Shown: positions 51,233-59,349 of the stretch, in pieces
Layout: the number at the start of each line of letters is the position of its first letter
How positions within the stretch are numbered: position 1 is the stretch's first letter
Assembly (NCBI GenBank): GCA_040830705.1
Contig: JBFOME010000021.1
Location: 124,001 to 188,000, forward strand
Direction of reading: 5' to 3'
DNA length: 64,000 nucleotides
From: Ruegeria_C sp040830705
Lineage (GTDB): Bacteria; Pseudomonadota; Alphaproteobacteria; Rhodobacterales; Rhodobacteraceae
Position numbers and translations under genes: made by a program
Notes under the pieces: generated by a model
Seen by the model: only the letters and a program-made list of their open reading frames with translations
What the model was told of the DNA's origin: nothing
Database searches by the model: none

Positions 51233-51766
51233 ATGGGATTGAAACTGGCGCGCATCGTGGCAGGCATATGCCTAGCCGGGCTTGCAAGCACCGCAGTTGC
51301 GCAAACATCGGAAAGCTCGAACAGAGTCGCGGTAAACACATCCTGGAGCGTGTTTGTCGAAGAAGACCCTACCGAATGCTGGATCGTTTCCGCTCCGGAG
51401 GAGACGGTGAATACGCGTGGTGGCCGCGTCGTGGCGGTGCGGCGCAGTGATATTCTACTCTTTGTGTTCTTCCGCCCGAAGGCGGGCGTAAAGGGTCAGA
51501 TCACCTTTACCGGCGGCTATCCCTTTGCGCCGGGCTCTACCGTGAACCTTAATGTTGGCGGATCAGAGTTCGAGCTGTTTACCGAGGGCGAATGGGCCTG
51601 GCCAGCAACCGCGGCGGATGATGCCAAGATCGTCACTGCCATGAAACGCGGCGCACAAGCGGTGCTGACCGCGCGGTCGGGACGTGGCACGCAAACCAAA
51701 GACACCTTTTCGCTGCTTGGCTTCACCGCAGGCATCGAAGACGCGGAAAAACGCTGCGCCGAGTGA
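51233..51766 (+). CDS. Invasion-associated locus B (IalB) family protein
   Basis: 177 residues with a signal peptide (cleaved near AVAQT). The mature domain carries the IalB pattern: WSVFVEEDPTECWIVSAPEE, GYPFAPGS, KRGAQAVLTARSGRGTQTKDTFSLLGFTAG and a late Cys that can pair with the first. IalB helps Bartonella enter red cells, but the family is widespread in free-living alphaproteobacteria with unknown function. AGGAG precedes ATG 51233. Confidence 0.9.
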   Translation: MGLKLARIVAGICLAGLASTAVAQTSESSNRVAVNTSWSVFVEEDPTECWIVSAPEETVNTRGGRVVAVRRSDILLFVFFRPKAGVKGQITFTGGYPFAPGSTVNLNVGGSEFELFTEGEWAWPATAADDAKIVTAMKRGAQAVLTARSGRGTQTKDTFSLLGFTAGIEDAEKRCAE

Positions 51767-51887
51767 TCTCCGGCTCTTCCTGATACCTCGATAACACCGA
51801 CCATCAGCATGGGTCTTTTTTGCCGACAGGCATATCGCGCTGTTGGTGTTCTATATTTGTTCTCGCGATTCTGCTATGATCCGGGAT

Positions 51888-52655
51888 ATGCAACTGTCTC
51901 TGCTTCCTGACGACCGCAGGCACCGCGTGCTCTTGGTCGACACGAGGCTGCGGCGCTATTTTGGAACACCGGAGCAGCATCTCCTGCTCGACCCGGTGTC
52001 GCAGCTTGTCATGGCCATGATCGGCGGCGTGACCCATGAAGAGGTGTCGCTTGCGGCCTATGGACGTCTGCGCAAGCGGTTTCGCCGTTGGGAAGGTCTG
52101 CGGGATGCGCCGGTCGCTGAAATCCGCGATCTGATCAGGGCTGTCAACTATCCGGAAAAGAAAGCCCCCAGGTTGAAAGCCGCGCTGCAGTTTGTCACCG
52201 CAAGCGAAGGGACCCTATCACTGGACTTTTTGAATGAGAAACCTGCCGATGCGGCGATCGCGTGGCTGGAACAGATCGACGGCATTGGTCGCAAAACATC
52301 CGCCGCCGTGCTGAATTTCAGCACTCTGCGCAAACCCGTCTTGGTCATCGATACCCATCACCAGCGTGTTGCGAAGCGTCTCGGACTGGTCAGCCGAAAA
52401 GCCGACCTGGCAAAGGCCTACGATATGCTGATGCCCCTATTGCCGTCCGAATGGGGCGCGGACGAGATGGATGACCACCACCAGCTGATCATGCTGCATG
52501 GTCAAAGGCTCTGTCGGCCATCATCCCCATCATGCGGTACCTGCCCGCTTCGTGATATGTGCCGCTACTGTCGGCAAGCCAGGCGCTCCCGACCCGGCTG
52601 CATCTCGAGGCCTCGCAGTTTGGCTCGCCCTGCCGGTTTCTCGAACCAAACCTGA
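51888..52655 (+). CDS. Endonuclease-III-like HhH-GPD DNA glycosylase with C-terminal extension
   Basis: 255 residues from ATG 51888; earlier in-frame ATGs at 51843 and 51876 are possible. The helix-hairpin-helix IDGIGRKTSAAVLNFS has the catalytic Lys, VIDTHHQRVAKRLG the Asp, and the [4Fe-4S] loop has exact CX6CX2CX5C spacing (CRPSSPSCGTCPLRDMC). After that it continues about 35 residues rich in Arg/Pro, where most homologs end. It is a paralog of the nth gene in this window. The target base is unknown. Confidence 0.85.
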   Translation: MQLSLLPDDRRHRVLLVDTRLRRYFGTPEQHLLLDPVSQLVMAMIGGVTHEEVSLAAYGRLRKRFRRWEGLRDAPVAEIRDLIRAVNYPEKKAPRLKAALQFVTASEGTLSLDFLNEKPADAAIAWLEQIDGIGRKTSAAVLNFSTLRKPVLVIDTHHQRVAKRLGLVSRKADLAKAYDMLMPLLPSEWGADEMDDHHQLIMLHGQRLCRPSSPSCGTCPLRDMCRYCRQARRSRPGCISRPRSLARPAGFSNQT

Positions 52656-52719
52656 GCGCAGAAACCTTCTTGTTCGCGGCGACACCATGGTACGCTGCCC
52701 CAGAACATGCGGAGGTATC

Positions 52720-53103
52720 ATGAGAAAACCACTCCTTTTGGTGCTGTTTTGGGTGCTGTCGCTTCCCGCCTTTGCCGATCCGACCATGGAATGTGACGAG
52801 CCCTCGCAGGTCGAGATTGCAGAATGCGTATCGGCGACATTGGATCGCGTCGATGGCGCGGTTTTGGCGGCACTGGGTTTGGCCCGTAATGCGATGGCAG
52901 AGCTCGACCGGGTAACGGGCCGTGAGGTTGCCGCGCCCGCGCTGGAGCAATCCCAGACCGCCTGGGCGGCATTTCGCGATGCGCAATGCGAGGCGGTAGG
53001 GGCAAGCTATGGCGGCGGCTCTGGCACTGGGATCGCGATCACTGCCTGCCGGATCGAATTGGGCCGCGCACGTGTCACCAAGTTGCTGAATCTGGCGCAA
53101 TAG
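52720..53103 (+). CDS. LprI-like (DUF1311) exported protein
   Basis: 127 residues with a signal peptide (LLLVLFWVLSLPAFAD). The mature part shows the four-Cys DUF1311/LprI pattern (MECDEPSQVEIAECVS, WAAFRDAQCEAVG, TACRIELGRAR). LprI of mycobacteria inhibits lysozyme, so a periplasmic lysozyme-inhibitor-like role is possible but not shown here. GGAGG lies 4 nt before ATG 52720. Confidence 0.85.
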   Translation: MRKPLLLVLFWVLSLPAFADPTMECDEPSQVEIAECVSATLDRVDGAVLAALGLARNAMAELDRVTGREVAAPALEQSQTAWAAFRDAQCEAVGASYGGGSGTGIAITACRIELGRARVTKLLNLAQ

Positions 53104-53115
53104 GCAGGATTCCTT

Positions 53116-53143
53116 TTGATCTCGCCGCGCAATCCTATATAGA
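53116..53143 (+). promoter_or_regulatory. Candidate sigma-70 promoter of rlmN
   Basis: TTGATC and TATAGA are separated by 16 bp and lie 33 bp upstream of the rlmN start. It is the best match to the -35/-10 consensus in this gap; not confirmed. Confidence 0.4.
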
Positions 53144-53176
53144 GGCGCATCTTTCAAACAGAACCCGAGCCCCAAG

Positions 53177-54364
53177 ATGACCGTCAAAGCGCCGATCACT
53201 CAGGATGTCATGACCATTCCCCGCAAGTTGCCTGAGGGAAAGATCAACCTTGTCGGTCTGACGCGTGACCAATTGCGCGCCACGCTCATTGAGCACGGCA
53301 CGCCCGAAAAACAGGCCAAGATGCGAACCGGTCAGATCTGGCAATGGATCTATCAATGGGGCGTGCGCGATTTTGCCGAGATGACCAATCTGGCCAAAGC
53401 CTATCGCGCGCAACTGGCCGAAAATTTCGTGATTGAAATCCCCGAGGTGGTGACACGGCAGGTGTCCGAGGATGGCACCCGCAAGTATCTGTGCCGCATT
53501 GCAGGCGGGCACGAGGTCGAGGTGGTCTATATCCCCGAGGAGGATCGCGGCACGCTGTGCATCTCGTCTCAGGTAGGCTGCACGCTGACCTGTTCCTTTT
53601 GCCACACCGGTACGCAGAAACTGGTGCGTAACCTGACGGCGGCTGAAATTGTCGGGCAAGTCATGATGGCCCGCGACGATCTGGAGGAATGGCCCACCCC
53701 CGGCGCACCCAAGGACGAAACGCGCCTACTCAGCAACATCGTTCTCATGGGCATGGGCGAGCCGCTTTATAACTTCGACAATGTCCGCGACGCGATGAAG
53801 ATCGCCATGGACCCCGAGGGTATTTCCCTTTCCCGCCGCCGCATCACGCTGTCAACCAGCGGCGTCGTTCCAGAGATCGCCCGCACTGCTGAAGAGATCG
53901 GCTGCCTTTTGGCGATTTCGTTCCACGCCACGACCAACGAGACCCGCGACGTGCTTGTCCCGATCAACAAGCGCTGGAACATCGACGAATTGCTGCAAGC
54001 GCTGGCAAGCTATCCCAAGGCGTCGAACTCGGAACGCATCACGTTCGAATATGTGATGCTGGATGGGGTGAACGATACGGACGCGGATGCCCATCGCCTG
54101 ATCGAGCATATCAAACGCCACAACATTCCGGCCAAGATCAACCTGATCCCGTTCAACGAATGGCCCGGCGCGCCCTACAAGCGTAGCTCGAATAATCGCA
54201 TCCGGGCGTTTGCCAATATCATCTATCAAGCGGGCTATGCCTCTCCCATCCGCAAGACGCGGGGTGAAGACATCATGGCGGCCTGCGGGCAACTGAAATC
54301 GGCCACCGAACGCGCCCGCAAATCGCGCAAGCAGATCGAGGCCGAGGCCGGTCTGCGCCGCTAA
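53177..54364 (+). CDS. rlmN: 23S rRNA (adenine2503-C2)-methyltransferase
   Basis: 395 residues, a radical-SAM enzyme. The cluster motif is CTLTCSFCHTGTQ (CX3CX2C), with NIVLMGMGEPLYNFDNV and SLSRRRITLSTSGVVP, and a late catalytic Cys in IMAACGQL. It methylates A2503 of 23S rRNA and A37 of some tRNAs, using a methylated-cysteine intermediate. Monocistronic or followed by the holin-like gene 90 bp downstream. Confidence 0.97.
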   Translation: MTVKAPITQDVMTIPRKLPEGKINLVGLTRDQLRATLIEHGTPEKQAKMRTGQIWQWIYQWGVRDFAEMTNLAKAYRAQLAENFVIEIPEVVTRQVSEDGTRKYLCRIAGGHEVEVVYIPEEDRGTLCISSQVGCTLTCSFCHTGTQKLVRNLTAAEIVGQVMMARDDLEEWPTPGAPKDETRLLSNIVLMGMGEPLYNFDNVRDAMKIAMDPEGISLSRRRITLSTSGVVPEIARTAEEIGCLLAISFHATTNETRDVLVPINKRWNIDELLQALASYPKASNSERITFEYVMLDGVNDTDADAHRLIEHIKRHNIPAKINLIPFNEWPGAPYKRSSNNRIRAFANIIYQAGYASPIRKTRGEDIMAACGQLKSATERARKSRKQIEAEAGLRR

Positions 54365-54454
54365 GGACACGCAACTATTTGGTGAATGTAGCGTCGGAAT
54401 GCGCTATCCCTGATCGTGATTTGACCTGACTTCGCGTTTCAAGGAGCCGACCCC

Positions 54455-54844
54455 ATGACCCGACGCCTTCTGCTTGCCGCCGCCATTCTGATCAGCAACG
54501 CGGTAGGGCTGTTGCTGGCCACGTTGCTGCTTGACGGGTTTTCGGTCGGGCCCTTGTCGCTGCTGATTGTTGTGGTGATCTTTACCGTCATTCAGGTCAT
54601 TGCCGACCCGCTGGTGACCAAGATCAGCGAAAAGAACCTGCCCGCTCTCAAGGGTGGCGTTGCGTTGGTGGTTATCTTTTTCGGCCTGATCCTCACCAGT
54701 CTGATCGTCAGCGGGTTCCAGATCGGCGGCATCGCCAACCTGCTGGCCGCCACGTTGCTGGTGTGGCTCGGCTCGCTGATCGCCAACATCCTGATCCCGA
54801 TGTTTGTGTTCAAAGAGCTGCAGGCATCTGGCAAAACCAAATAG
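54455..54844 (+). CDS. Four-helix membrane protein, phage-holin superfamily IV-like
   Basis: 129 residues with four predicted hydrophobic spans (about 4-26, 32-50, 66-88, 93-118) separated by short loops. It resembles the 4-TM family named after mycobacterial phage holins, widespread in bacteria without phage context. No phage genes lie nearby, so a lytic role is unlikely. Function unknown. Confidence 0.8.
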   Translation: MTRRLLLAAAILISNAVGLLLATLLLDGFSVGPLSLLIVVVIFTVIQVIADPLVTKISEKNLPALKGGVALVVIFFGLILTSLIVSGFQIGGIANLLAATLLVWLGSLIANILIPMFVFKELQASGKTK

Positions 54845-54853
54845 TTCAATTGG

Positions 54854-54885
54854 GGCAATCTGGGAAACAGACTGTCCAGATTGCC
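54854..54885 (+). terminator. Hairpin downstream of the holin-like gene
   Basis: The stem GGCAATCTGG / CCAGATTGCC is perfect over 10 bp with a 12-nt loop. It lies 9 bp beyond the stop. There is no U tract after it, so it may be a weak or factor-assisted terminator or an mRNA-stabilising structure. Confidence 0.45.
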
Positions 54886-54967
54886 TGCAAAAGACCCAAT
54901 TTCCGGTAAATTCCAGCCCATATCCTCTGGCAGCTTGATCCTCGTTCAAAAGGTTAACGAGGGTAAG

Positions 54968-55180
54968 ATGATGACATTTGGAGAAGCCACCGGATCGGTG
55001 ATCGACACAACCATGCTGGACCTGATCCAGCGCGAGCGGGATCTTGCGCTGAGCGCGCGGGAATGGGAGTTCCGCCTGGCTGGGATGGGATTGGCAATCA
55101 AGGCAATGCGAGGCAAGCAGGTGCTGACCAAACTGCCGCAGGGAACGGTCTTGGGCATTCTACCCGAGAACCTGCACTAA
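54968..55180 (+). CDS. Small hypothetical protein
   Basis: 70 residues from ATG 54968, with GAGGG 4 nt upstream and a second ATG directly after. It is mostly helical and charged (DLIQRERDLALSAREWEFRLAGMG) with a short C-terminal strand (VLTKLPQGTVLGILPENLH). The frame can be extended to 54881, but that part lacks a ribosome-binding site. No family recognised. Convergent with the next gene, ending 9 bp before its stop. Confidence 0.55.
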   Translation: MMTFGEATGSVIDTTMLDLIQRERDLALSAREWEFRLAGMGLAIKAMRGKQVLTKLPQGTVLGILPENLH

Positions 55181-55189
55181 GCTCTCCTA

Positions 55190-55477
55190 TTATACAGCCA
55201 CCACTGCGCTGCCGTTCAACACGCTGATATTACGTCCGCCAATCGCGGGATCGGTGTTGGCTCTCATATGCGTGACCATGTCGCGTACGCGATTCCAGGT
55301 GCCCTCGTCGGGGTAGATCACAACAACCATGCCTTCATTCGCGGAGGTGCGGACAAGATACCCCCCCGCGGCCCCCATTGCCTTGAGCTGAGACAGATTG
55401 TCCCGCGCGCTTTCTTCGAGCGCGGCCTCGTCCTGCCCCTCTTCGTAACGCCATGTCGAGACTGTCACATAAGCCAT
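55190..55477 (-). CDS. Small hypothetical protein, ferredoxin-like/ABM-like fold
   Basis: 95 residues. The pattern of a strand with TWRY, a charged helix (DEAALEESARDNLSQLKAMG), a strand (GYLVRTSANEGMVVVIYPDE) and a second helix suggests the dimeric alpha+beta-barrel fold. GGGAGGG lies before ATG 55477, which is preferred to the start at 55498. Function unknown; monocistronic. Confidence 0.65.
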   Translation of the reverse strand: MAYVTVSTWRYEEGQDEAALEESARDNLSQLKAMGAAGGYLVRTSANEGMVVVIYPDEGTWNRVRDMVTHMRANTDPAIGGRNISVLNGSAVVAV

Positions 55478-55591
55478 CAGGTCCCTCCCTTGGGTCAATT
55501 GCGGACCGAGTGTAGCACGAATCGTTGCAACTTTGGTCGATGCGAGCGGCAGGCGTTAATGGACCAGTTTCGATCTCTTTACAAAAACCAC

Positions 55592-56287
55592 CTACTCTGG
55601 CGGGCCGAGTGTCAGTCGAGCGCGCTCAAGACCATCGACCCTGCCTTCTAACCGGTCACCCGCCTGGACGGCGCCAGCCCCGGCAGACGTTCCGGTCAGC
55701 ACCAGATCGCCGGGACGCAGATGTTATAAGTCCGACAGGTGCTGCACAATTTCGGCATCACTCCAAATTCTTTCGCCCAGCTTGGCATCCTGCCGGATCT
55801 CTCCGTTGATCGACAGGTGAATTCTGGTGCTCGCCTGCGGCTGTCAGTCTTCGGCGTGGCGTAGCGGCGTAAAGACTGCCGATTTCTCGACATCCTTACC
55901 CAGATCCCACGGGCGCTGTCTCTTGCGCTCACGGATCTGCAGATCGCGGCGGGTCATGTCGAGGGCGCAGCAGTAGCCGAATGTGGCAGCGCGCGCTGCG
56001 CTGGCATCCGCACGAAACAGATCTGCCCCGATGGAAAACGCCAATTCTATCTCGTGATGATAGTCTTCGGTACCGGGTGGATAGGCGACGACCGCCCCGC
56101 TGAATATCGCATTGGCTGGTGATTTGGTGAAGTAGAACGGCGCTTCGCGATCGACGCTGTTTCCCATTTCTGCGGCATGCGCCTCATAGTTCCGGCCAAC
56201 ACAGAAAATGCGACCTATTGGGAAGCCGCGCGAATCGCCTGATACGGGTATTACCGGATCGGGCGCGATTTCGAAGAAACTTTCCAT
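55592..56287 (-). pseudogene. Fumarylacetoacetate hydrolase family gene broken by two in-frame stops
   Basis: From ATG 56287 the frame encodes an FAH-family protein (IGRIFCVGRNYEAHAAEMG; EIELAFSIGADL; WDLGKDVEKSAVFTP). It then hits TGA at 55844-55846, continues in the same frame with recognisable family sequence (LSINGEIRQDAKLGERIWSDAEIVQHL), meets a TAA, and runs on to LRPGDLVLTGTSAGAGAVQAGDRLEG and a natural TAG at 55592-55594. Without the two stops it would be about 231 residues, the family's normal length. The intact 5' part still has an AAGGTG ribosome-binding site. Confidence 0.87.
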
Positions 56288-56366
56288 AATCACCTTGCTC
56301 TCTGGCCTGCGTGGTTTCTGTGTCATCCAGCCCGCGAGGTCTAACAGAGAAAGTGTTGCAAACCGC

Positions 56367-56477
56367 CTATTTGAAGGGCATTTTCAGTGCTCCCGGAGCA
56401 TTGCGATCCACCAAAACCCGAACTTCGCGCCATATTTCGCCAGCAACCTGCAATTGCGTAGGCGCATTTCCGCTCAT
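56367..56477 (-). pseudogene. Protein-like remnant, possibly a C-terminal gene fragment or 36-residue peptide
   Basis: Reading leftwards, ATG 56477 opens 36 codons (SGNAPTQLQVAGEIWREV, then VLVDRNAPGALKMPFK) ending at TAG 56367-56369. The same frame is open about 17 codons further upstream with protein-like sequence. A different frame just beyond reads LEVPLDAETPASQVQIL. The pattern looks like the end of a frameshifted, decayed gene. No ribosome-binding site precedes the ATG. It lies 79 bp upstream of the FAH pseudogene. Confidence 0.4.
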
Positions 56478-56581
56478 CGTGTGATATGATGCCCCAATTA
56501 GAGTATTTGGACTTGCGACGCGGGCGTTTCAGCGTCCAAAGGGACTTCAAGCTAGCGCTAAGCGCGCAAAATGGGGCAGAT

Positions 56582-56953
56582 ATGTTTGAGGTAACGGGAA
56601 ACACGCCGTCAAAGCGGTTCTCTGTGCAACTTCGTTGCGCAGAAGACTTGCATGTGACCTCGGACCAATCAGTCCTCAACACGACGGGCAAGAATTGCAA
56701 ATCGAATGCCAACGGCTACGGCCGAACTGCACAGCGCGATAGTTATGTAACGGCTGGCACCAACTGTCTTTTTGGGGCTGCCGTCGTATTTTCTGGCGCG
56801 TTAGAGAACCATTCTGCAGGCGATGACATCAGAACGCTTCAAGACGTCGGAGCACTGGATCTATCCCCCAGATCCCGCTCCATCCGTTTCCGGGATAATA
56901 TTTCTGTTCCGGGTCACGTCTTGATGCTGCGGCAGGATTTGCCGGGCTTTTAG
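56582..56953 (+). CDS. Uncertain open reading frame
   Basis: 123 residues from ATG 56582 (GGGG 5 nt upstream); the frame is open back to 56486. The composition, with many Ser, Asn and Asp and three Cys, is unlike the neighbouring genes, and no domain is recognised. It occupies a region of lower GC beside a pseudogene and may itself be a remnant or chance frame. The minus strand over the same bases has a shorter open frame with even less protein-like sequence. Confidence 0.3.
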   Translation: MFEVTGNTPSKRFSVQLRCAEDLHVTSDQSVLNTTGKNCKSNANGYGRTAQRDSYVTAGTNCLFGAAVVFSGALENHSAGDDIRTLQDVGALDLSPRSRSIRFRDNISVPGHVLMLRQDLPGF

Positions 56954-57006
56954 TCCGGCACGTTCCGCTGCGGGCCAGACACAGCAGCTACACCCGGTCT
57001 GGCCTA

Positions 57007-57042
57007 CCCCGTCGGAGAGAACCCCCCTCCTCTCCGACGGGG
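57007..57042. terminator. Perfect 13-bp hairpin downstream of folC
   Basis: CCCCGTCGGAGAG and its exact complement are separated by 10 nt. It lies 41 bp past the folC stop. Neither side has a U tract, so it may end folC transcripts only with help, or be a processed 3' structure. Confidence 0.5.
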
Positions 57043-57082
57043 ACCCCCTTCAAACAATCCGCAGGCGCAAACGCTGACAAGA

Positions 57083-58357
57083 TCAGCCGTTTTCGCGCAA
57101 CACATGCCCTGCGAGATAGAGCGACCCACAGATCAGGATGCGGGCATGTGGTTCGGTTCGGGTGATCTTCCGAAGCGCGGTGGCGACATCATCGGCAGTG
57201 GTCGCGGCCAGGCCCACCGACTGCGCGGCGGCGGCGGTTTCAAAGGCGGGTAAAGTATTGGCTTCACCTGGAATCGAAACGGCTGTCAGGCTGTCGGCCT
57301 GCTTGGCAAGCGGGCGCAGGTAACCGGTGACATCCTTGGTGTTGAGCATGCCGCAGATCAGATGCGTAGGCCGTCGGGGCAGCCGCGCGAGCAGATCACC
57401 CAGCGCGCGACCGGCAGCGGCGTTGTGGCCACCATCCAGCCAAAGCTCGGCCTCGGGTGCGGCCTCGACCAGCGGGCCGGTCCTGAGCCGTTGCATCCGG
57501 GCGGGCCATTCTGCACGGGTCACAGCCGCCTCATAAGCGCGATCGCCCAGGTTCAGATGTCGCAAAACCGCCAGCGCTGCTCCAGCGTTCTGAATTTGAT
57601 GTGCGCCCAGCAAATTGGGCAGCGGCAGATCGCGCAGGCCCGTTTCATCCTGATAGACCAGTCGTTCGCGTTCTTCGTGGACGTGCCATTGCTGGCCATA
57701 TGCAAGCAGTGGCGCGCCGAGGCGCTCTGCGGTCGCCTCAATCACTTCCATGGCTTCATCAGGCTGCGGCCCGACGACCACTGGCACGCCACGTTTGATG
57801 ATCCCGGCCTTTTCGGCAGCAATCTTGGCTATCGTGTCACCTAGGAACTGTTCATGATCAATCGAGATCGGCGTGATCACGCAGAGCGCCGGCCGATCGA
57901 TCACATTGGTCGCATCCAGCCGGCCGCCAAGCCCCACTTCCAGCAGTGTGTAATCCGCTTGCGCCCGAGCGAAGGCCAGCAGCCCCGCAACGGTGGTGAT
58001 CTCGAAATACGTGATAGAGGCGCCGTCATTGGCAGCGTAGCATTCGTCGAGCACCGCTGTCAGATCCGCCTCAGAAATCAAGCTCCCTGCCAACCGGATG
58101 CGCTCATGAAACCGTGCCAGATGCGGCGAAGTATAGGCATGAGCCCGTAACCCCGGCCCCTCAAGCCCGGCACGGATCATCGCAAGGGTCGAGCCCTTGC
58201 CATTGGTTCCCGCGATATGGATCACCGGCGGCAACCGATCCTGCGGATTGTCCAGCGCCGCAAGCAAGCGCCAGACCCGGTCCAACGTCAGGTCGATGAT
58301 CTTGGGGTGCAGCGCCATCATCCGATCCAGGATGATGTCGGATTGTGCTGCGTTCAT
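57083..58357 (-). CDS. folC: Bifunctional folylpolyglutamate synthase/dihydrofolate synthase
   Basis: 424 residues. The ATP loop HIAGTNGKGSTLAMI, YTSPHLARFHERI, LLEVGLGGRLDATNVI and LDGGHNAAA are the FolC/Mur-ligase family motifs. It adds glutamate to dihydropteroate and to reduced folates. Its start overlaps the accD stop by 4 nt, the usual accD-folC order in proteobacteria. Confidence 0.96.
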   Translation of the reverse strand: MNAAQSDIILDRMMALHPKIIDLTLDRVWRLLAALDNPQDRLPPVIHIAGTNGKGSTLAMIRAGLEGPGLRAHAYTSPHLARFHERIRLAGSLISEADLTAVLDECYAANDGASITYFEITTVAGLLAFARAQADYTLLEVGLGGRLDATNVIDRPALCVITPISIDHEQFLGDTIAKIAAEKAGIIKRGVPVVVGPQPDEAMEVIEATAERLGAPLLAYGQQWHVHEERERLVYQDETGLRDLPLPNLLGAHQIQNAGAALAVLRHLNLGDRAYEAAVTRAEWPARMQRLRTGPLVEAAPEAELWLDGGHNAAAGRALGDLLARLPRRPTHLICGMLNTKDVTGYLRPLAKQADSLTAVSIPGEANTLPAFETAAAAQSVGLAATTADDVATALRKITRTEPHARILICGSLYLAGHVLRENG

Positions 58358-59289
58358 TTCTCGGCTGTCGCCTCTTCAGAGGGTTCTTTGGCGGGCTCCG
58401 CATCTGGTTCAGGCGCGGGCAGGTCGCCGCGCACCGCCGGGGGCTGGTTCATCAGCATCCGAGTGATGGAGATCAACTCGTTGCGCATCTCGGTGCGTTT
58501 CGTCACCCGGTCCAGCATACCGTGATCCAGCAGGTATTCGGCGCGCTGGAAACCTTCGGGCAGCTTTTCGCGAATAGTCTGCTCGATCACGCGGGGCCCG
58601 GCAAAACAGATCAGAGCGTTGGGTTCCGAGATATGGACGTCGCCCAGCATCGCATATGATGCCGTTACACCGCCGGTGGTCGGGTGGGTCAGCACGACAA
58701 TATAGGGCAAGCCCGCCTCTTTCAGCATCTCGATTGCTACAGTGGTCCTAGGCATCTGCATCAGTGACAGAATGCCTTCCTGCATACGGGCACCACCTGC
58801 GGCCGAGAACAGGATCAGCGGGCGCTTGAGCTTTATCGCCTCTTCGGCGGCGGCAATGATGGCATTGCCGACATACATGCCCATCGATCCGCCCATGAAC
58901 GAGAAATTCTGCGCGGCAGCGACGATCGGTGTGCGGCCCATCTCGCCGCTGGCCACCAGCATCGCCTCTTTCTCTCCGGTCGCCTTTTGGGCGGCCTTCA
59001 TCCGGTCGGGGTATTTCTTCTGATCGCGGAACTGCAGCGGATCAGCCTTTGGCTCGGGCACCGCCACTTCGCTAAAGACACCGCCATCGAACAGCGCGTT
59101 GAACCTTTCACGCGGGGTGATCGCCATGTGGTGATCGCAATTCGTGCAGACATTCAGATTGTCACTCAATTCGCGATGGAACAGCATGGTTCCGCATTCC
59201 GGGCATTTGTGCCAGAGGTTCTCGGGCATCTCCCGGCGCGAAAAGATCGAGTTGATCCGGGGCCGGACATAGTTGGTGATCCAGTTCAT
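58354..59289 (-). CDS. accD: Acetyl-CoA carboxylase carboxyltransferase subunit beta
   Basis: 311 residues. The N-terminal zinc ribbon has four cysteines (CPECGTMLFH and CTNCDHH). The carboxyltransferase domain contains FSAAGGARMQEGILSLMQM and VVLTHPTTGGVTASYA. With AccA it transfers carboxyl from biotin to acetyl-CoA in fatty-acid synthesis. An acidic C-terminal tail (EPDAEPAKEPSEEATAEK) is present. It is 60 bp downstream of the CPBP gene and coupled to folC. Confidence 0.97.
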   Translation of the reverse strand: MNWITNYVRPRINSIFSRREMPENLWHKCPECGTMLFHRELSDNLNVCTNCDHHMAITPRERFNALFDGGVFSEVAVPEPKADPLQFRDQKKYPDRMKAAQKATGEKEAMLVASGEMGRTPIVAAAQNFSFMGGSMGMYVGNAIIAAAEEAIKLKRPLILFSAAGGARMQEGILSLMQMPRTTVAIEMLKEAGLPYIVVLTHPTTGGVTASYAMLGDVHISEPNALICFAGPRVIEQTIREKLPEGFQRAEYLLDHGMLDRVTKRTEMRNELISITRMLMNQPPAVRGDLPAPEPDAEPAKEPSEEATAEK

Positions 59290-59349
59290 TCAGGAACCTC
59301 TGGTGGAACGTGCTCGCGCCCAGATAAGGTGCTGCGTTCGAAAATGCAA

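Larger units (their letters stand above)
56288..57082. other. Low-coding-density patch between the FAH pseudogene and folC
   Basis: Nearly 800 bp without a confident gene, in a window that is otherwise almost fully coding. It holds the remnant at 56367-56477, the doubtful frame at 56582-56953 and a strong hairpin at 57007-57042. It probably represents an old insertion/deletion site where genes are decaying. No transposase or repeat ends are recognised. Confidence 0.6.

Noticed and set aside
54455..54844. Holin-like gene as evidence of a prophage
   Set aside because: No lysin, portal, terminase, integrase or attachment repeats nearby. The 4-TM family is common in non-phage contexts.
55844..56287. 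Functional readthrough or selenocysteine at the TGA in the FAH gene
   Set aside because: A second stop (TAA) follows in the same frame and no SECIS-like hairpin is evident. Two nonsense codons are better explained by decay.
56341..56712. 123-codon minus-strand frame as a real gene
   Set aside because: The sequence is Ser/Cys/Arg-rich with no fold-like pattern, and a different frame over the same bases has clearly more protein-like sequence.
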